DNA of 36,219 nucleotides from Methanolinea sp. UBA473 (GTDB taxonomy: Archaea; Halobacteriota; Methanomicrobia; Methanomicrobiales; Methanospirillaceae): NCBI GenBank assembly GCA_002509495.1, contig DAEV01000079.1, positions 1 through 36,219 on the forward strand, read 5' to 3'. Positions 33,313 to 36,219 of the stretch are shown one piece after another. The notes beneath the pieces are model-generated. The model was not told where the DNA came from. It ran no database searches and worked only from the letters and a program-made list of their open reading frames with translations. The position numbers and the translations under genes are program-made. How positions within the stretch are numbered: position 1 is the stretch's first letter; every line of letters begins with the position of its first letter.

Positions 33313-34256
33313 CGGCTATCCCCCCGCTGGTAGATCAGCCAGATGAAGAACGGCGCCCCGATAAACGCTGTGATGATCCCGACCGGCAGGTCTGAGAAAA
33401 AGGTACGGGCGAGGGTATCAGAGATCACAAGAATGATCCCCCCGACAAGGATGGATGCCAGGATTACGACCCGGTTATCAGGGCCAAGGAGGATCCGGAC
33501 GATGTGAGGGGTGATAAGGCCGATAAATCCAATCGCCCCTGCGATCGAGACGGCGCTGGCAACGAGGATGGTGCAGCCGCCGAGCACTGCCCAGCGGGCC
33601 CGGGTGGCATCGATACCAAGGTGGGCGGCCGTCTCCTCGCCAAGTGAGAGGGCGTTGAGGTCCCGGCCCATGAAAAAGAGGAGTGCCCCGGCAGGGACGA
33701 GGATGCAAGCGGACAGGATCGCATCCGAAGGCGAAACGTTCCATAACCCGCCCATGAGCCAGAAGATGATCTGGTGGACGTTCTGGCCCGCGATGGCGAT
33801 CAGGAACGAGACGAGGGCAGAGAAGAAGAACGATACAGCAATGCCGGTCAGCAGCAGGGTCTCGACTGAGATTACGCCCCGCCGGCCGGCGATCGACCAT
33901 ACGATCAGGATCGCCAGGACCGCACCGATCCACGCGAAGACCGGGACAAAGAACCCGCCGAGGAACACGATGGCAAGGGACGCTCCCAGTGCGCCCCCGG
34001 AAGAGGTGCCAAGGATATAGGGATCGGCCATCGGGTTCCTGAAGAGTGCCTGCATCGCGGCACCTGCAACGGCAAGGCTTCCGCCGACAAAAAATGCGGC
34101 AAGGACCCGCGGGAGCCGGATCCCCCCGACGATGTCGGCAGCCCCGGGTCCCAGGGACGGGATCCCAAAGCCGGCAGGCCCGATGAAGATGCAAAGCACG
34201 ATCGTCAGGATGGCGGTGACGGCCAGGCCAACGAGAATCGGGATTGTTCTGGTCAT
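33309..34256 (-). CDS. btuC: Cobalamin-type ABC importer permease
   Basis: A 315-residue membrane protein of the FecCD/BtuC family with nine or ten hydrophobic segments. Landmarks are IRLPRVLAAFFVGGSLAVAG, MQALFRNPMADPYILGTSSG, QIIFWLMGGLWNVSPSD and GAIGFIGLITPHIVRILLGPD. It forms the channel for BtuD and BtuF encoded downstream in the same operon. The start at 34256 (MTRTIPILVG) has GTGATGG about eight bases ahead. The 202 bases before it hold no recognisable cobalamin riboswitch and no clear gene. The C terminus overlaps btuD as GTGA. Confidence 0.9.
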   Translation of the reverse strand: MTRTIPILVGLAVTAILTIVLCIFIGPAGFGIPSLGPGAADIVGGIRLPRVLAAFFVGGSLAVAGAAMQALFRNPMADPYILGTSSGGALGASLAIVFLGGFFVPVFAWIGAVLAILIVWSIAGRRGVISVETLLLTGIAVSFFFSALVSFLIAIAGQNVHQIIFWLMGGLWNVSPSDAILSACILVPAGALLFFMGRDLNALSLGEETAAHLGIDATRARWAVLGGCTILVASAVSIAGAIGFIGLITPHIVRILLGPDNRVVILASILVGGIILVISDTLARTFFSDLPVGIITAFIGAPFFIWLIYQRGDSR

Positions 34257-34458
34257 AGAGGTTCCATCACACCTGCCATATTGTGTAGGAAATGCGGGAA
34301 ATCAGAAGAGATCTGGATGCGTGATTCGCCGCAGTAAGGGAAATAAAAGAGATACTCATGGAAAATGAGGGAGAATCCCCCCAGGTAGTCAGTGCCTTTT
34401 TTGAAAGCTCTGTATTGCCGGGGGATTGTTCCTGTCCTCATGATCCGGAAGATTTTCC

Positions 34459-34824
34459 TCATAGTGCAGGGCTGGCAGCACTTCGCTCGCATTTCAGGGC
34501 ATGCTGGACAAAGGTATCAGGATCATTGAATGGTCCTGCGCCCAATGGGGTTACCGTGCCCCGGTCGGAGCGGAACACGTTCATCATCCCCTGCTCTCCA
34601 GGGGCATACGAATATCTCACCTCGAGGGAATTCTCGTGCCCGTGCAACCCGGGTTGGCGGGACAGATTATATGCGACCGCAACCGCCCAGGAATGGTCCT
34701 GCATGTCGAGGTAGACTTTGCTGATCAGCACCTGGTTCCTGTGCCGGATCGTGACTTCGTTCTCGAACTTCTCAACCGCCTGCCGGGTAGGAACGGCGGG
34801 CTGGCATCCGCAGTATTTTGCCAT
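34459..34824 (-). CDS. 121-residue protein of unknown function
   Basis: The frame starts at an ATG at 34824 with GAGGT five bases ahead. The product begins MAKYCGCQPAVPTRQAVEKF and has a central, strand-rich part (RHRNQVLISKVYLDMQDHSW) with a Lys/Arg-rich edge, then YSYAPGEQGMMNVFRSDRG and a tail with one Cys. No signal peptide or membrane segment is seen, so it is probably cytoplasmic. An alternative TTG at 34956 would add 44 residues rich in Cys (CKPRYCRNQECPFCPVHESC) and would overlap the pilin gene by 32 bases. The gene follows the pilin pair on the same strand and may be in their operon. I do not recognise the family. Confidence 0.6.
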   Translation of the reverse strand: MAKYCGCQPAVPTRQAVEKFENEVTIRHRNQVLISKVYLDMQDHSWAVAVAYNLSRQPGLHGHENSLEVRYSYAPGEQGMMNVFRSDRGTVTPLGAGPFNDPDTFVQHALKCERSAASPAL

Positions 34825-34924
34825 TTCAGACCTCGATTCGACTTTTTTGGTAATTCGAAAATTGGATGATGTTCCGTTCTGTTCAGCACATGATTCATGT
34901 ACAGGACAGAATGGGCATTCCTGG

Positions 34925-35434
34925 TTACGGCAGTACCGTGGTTTGCACAGTGACAATCATCTTCCCGCTCGCAGAATCATAGATCTCGATGTTGACAAGT
35001 TCACCGAGTGCCGGGGCCATATAACCTCCATAGGCCGATGGTGCAAACGCATCCTCCCATGAGATCTTGATCTTGTCACCCGTCTGGATTGTCTTTGCAC
35101 TCCAATCGGTTTTCAAAGCTTCATTGGTGGGTAGGTATGTCACATTTTTCAAATTCACAGGATTACTCATGTCCTTGAAAGAACCCATGGGAATGAAGGT
35201 TCTCATCATAATCGCACCGCCGCTAATCGTGTCTCCACCCTTGAAATCGATGAGGATATATTGATCATTGTGTGCTTCTGCTCCGACACTGAGTTGGGGT
35301 GCCTTTGAAGTACTTTGTGAAAGGCCTCCTGCAAATCCACTGACTACGGCGGCGATGATGATGGTGACAACGAGCATAAGCATCACACCGACCACCGGTG
35401 AGACTGCGTTGTCATTAAAATGCATCTTTCGCAT
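34925..35434 (-). CDS. Archaeal type IV pilin E
   Basis: A 169-residue pilin with leader MRKMHFNDNA, probable cleavage after A10, and helix VSPVVGVMLMLVVT from residue 11 to about 35. The head has ILIDFKGGDTISGGAIMM with the family's KGGD turn and ends with LGELVNIEIYDSASGKMIV, the shared C-terminal strand motif. It is the shortest of the six. The ATG at 35434 is six bases after GGAGGT; a GTG two codons earlier would merge with that site. The stop of the upstream pilin gene lies two bases ahead, so the two genes form one operon. Confidence 0.87.
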   Translation of the reverse strand: MRKMHFNDNAVSPVVGVMLMLVVTIIIAAVVSGFAGGLSQSTSKAPQLSVGAEAHNDQYILIDFKGGDTISGGAIMMRTFIPMGSFKDMSNPVNLKNVTYLPTNEALKTDWSAKTIQTGDKIKISWEDAFAPSAYGGYMAPALGELVNIEIYDSASGKMIVTVQTTVLP

Positions 35435-35436
35435 GA

Positions 35437-36159
35437 TCACACCTCCACGATGACATCTTTGTCATAGATGGTTGAGCCGGATTTCAGGTCAATCAATTTG
35501 ACATTTACGACCTCGTTTCCAGTTAGTAATTCTACGTCCTTAATCACCGGCACTGCCTGGTTATAATCAGCCATTCCTTCCCATTCCACACCCATAACAC
35601 GATACAGATTCTGATCTGCTTTGATTACATCCCCCGCACGTAAAATATAATTACCAAACCAGAGAGGAGTGCTGGTTGAATTATTCTCAGATGCTGGCAT
35701 AGTGCCTGGAATCACCAAGTAGGGTTCATTGTAATAAATCTGTGATCCGGGTTGATACGATGAAGAATAATGGGTATTCAGGGATGACAGGGCGTAGTGA
35801 GCACTTGTGGTAGTTCCGTTACCATTGTCATAGTACATCTCCACGTCATCCACATACTTCGGACCAACCGTTGATTGCATATGATAGACTCCGCTCTCGT
35901 TTACCCAACTGGTCACAAGTTTTACGTTTTTCGTGTTAATCGGGTCGCCGCCTAAATGCTTGATAATCATCTGTGTGCCGCCCATCATACCCCCATTTAA
36001 CTGGATATGCGTCTCCAGCGACACCTGCGGGGCTTTCTCTTTTCCGCTCGCAAGCCCTCCGGCAAATCCGCTCACCACCGCGGCGATAATAATCGTCACC
36101 ACAAGCATAAGCATGACGCCGACAACCGGTGATACGGCGTCTTCTTTTCGTTCAATCAT
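35437..36159 (-). CDS. Archaeal type IV pilin F
   Basis: A 240-residue pilin with a short leader MIERKEDA, probable cleavage after A8, and helix VSPVVGVMLMLVVT from residue 9. The head includes MIIKHLGGDPINTKNVKLV, the GGDP strand also seen in pilin A, and a Tyr/Asn/Ser-rich middle with possible N-glycosylation sites (NGTT, NNST). It ends NEVVNVKLIDLKSGSTIYD. It is closest in plan to pilin C (TKDIKIVTSW against TKNVKLVTSW). GGAGG is seven bases ahead of the ATG at 36159, after a leader with a large inverted repeat. Confidence 0.87.
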   Translation of the reverse strand: MIERKEDAVSPVVGVMLMLVVTIIIAAVVSGFAGGLASGKEKAPQVSLETHIQLNGGMMGGTQMIIKHLGGDPINTKNVKLVTSWVNESGVYHMQSTVGPKYVDDVEMYYDNGNGTTTSAHYALSSLNTHYSSSYQPGSQIYYNEPYLVIPGTMPASENNSTSTPLWFGNYILRAGDVIKADQNLYRVMGVEWEGMADYNQAVPVIKDVELLTGNEVVNVKLIDLKSGSTIYDKDVIVEV

Positions 36160-36182
36160 TCATATTCCTCCATCTTACTGGA

Positions 36183-36213
36183 GTTGTGCAGGGAGGGCCC
36201 GTCCCTGGACAAC
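36183..36213. repeat. Imperfect 31-base inverted repeat in the leader of the second pilin cluster
   Basis: GTTGT-g-CAGGGA and TCCCTG-g-ACAAC pair across a seven-base centre containing GGGCCC, with a single mismatch. It lies 24-54 bases ahead of the pilin F start. It could be an operator or an RNA hairpin. Its inner part resembles the AAGGGA-N8-TCCCTT repeat ahead of pilin A. Confidence 0.6.
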
Positions 36214-36219
36214 GCAACT

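Noticed and set aside
34257..34458. Cobalamin riboswitch ahead of btuC
   Set aside because: No B12-box-like conserved element or plausible multi-stem fold was seen, and such riboswitches are not typical of methanogens.
1..36219. tRNA, rRNA, CRISPR arrays and insertion sequences
   Set aside because: No T-loop consensus, rRNA-like sequence, regularly spaced repeats or transposase motifs were found by reading the window.

Overview
The window is from a methanogenic euryarchaeon, most likely of the order Methanomicrobiales. The basis is a CobN/ChlID chelatase pair, cobalt-precorrin and cobyrinate enzymes, an FmdE-family protein, class III signal-peptide pilins of the AVSPVVG type, archaeal TATA-like boxes with GGAGGTG ribosome sites, and a Lys/Ala/Pro-rich basic protein. 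No rRNA, tRNA or CRISPR array is visible. The genus is inferred from gene content only.

Layout. Positions 1-12432 hold a tetrapyrrole-metal block. On the minus strand are a large CobN-type chelatase subunit, a DrrA/DrrB-type ABC exporter, a lipoprotein substrate-binding protein and the 5' part of cbiF (cut by the window edge). Divergently on the plus strand are a fused ChlI/ChlD chelatase motor and a FecCD-type permease plus ATPase. A second copy of the binding protein closes the block from the minus strand. Positions 12615-15407 are a tandem operon of four type IV pilins. Positions 15408-16063 contain a leader, an AT-rich promoter region, gene remnants and an A7G12 tract.

Positions 16064-19094 are a zinc/manganese-type ABC importer operon led by a small FmdE-family protein. 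A SAM methyltransferase diverges from it (19235-19963). Positions 19964-21457 are loosely packed. They hold a minus-strand gene remnant, a promoter with a 35-residue ORF and a Lys/Ala/Pro-rich 103-residue protein, and a decayed archaeal ATPase.

Positions 21458-28493 are a Tad-like pilus operon on the minus strand: membrane TPR protein, secretion ATPase, double GspF-domain platform protein and two pilin-like proteins. Positions 28779-34256 are a corrinoid uptake and salvage operon on the minus strand: BtuC, BtuD with an extra C-terminal domain, a TIM-barrel protein that may be a CbiR-like cobamide hydrolase, BtuF with a PGF-type C-terminal anchor, and CbiA. Positions 34459-36159 hold two further pilins and a small protein of unknown function.

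How they fit: the two themes are corrinoid/metal acquisition and surface pili. The six minor-type pilins share the N-terminal helix but differ in their heads, and they could be assembled by the TadA/TadC machine encoded between the two pilin clusters. The most interesting items are the BtuC-BtuD*-TIM barrel-BtuF-CbiA operon, the CobN/DrrAB/ChlID block bracketed by duplicated binding proteins, inverted repeats of similar form in both pilin leaders, and the near-leaderless 35-codon ORF linked to the basic protein.
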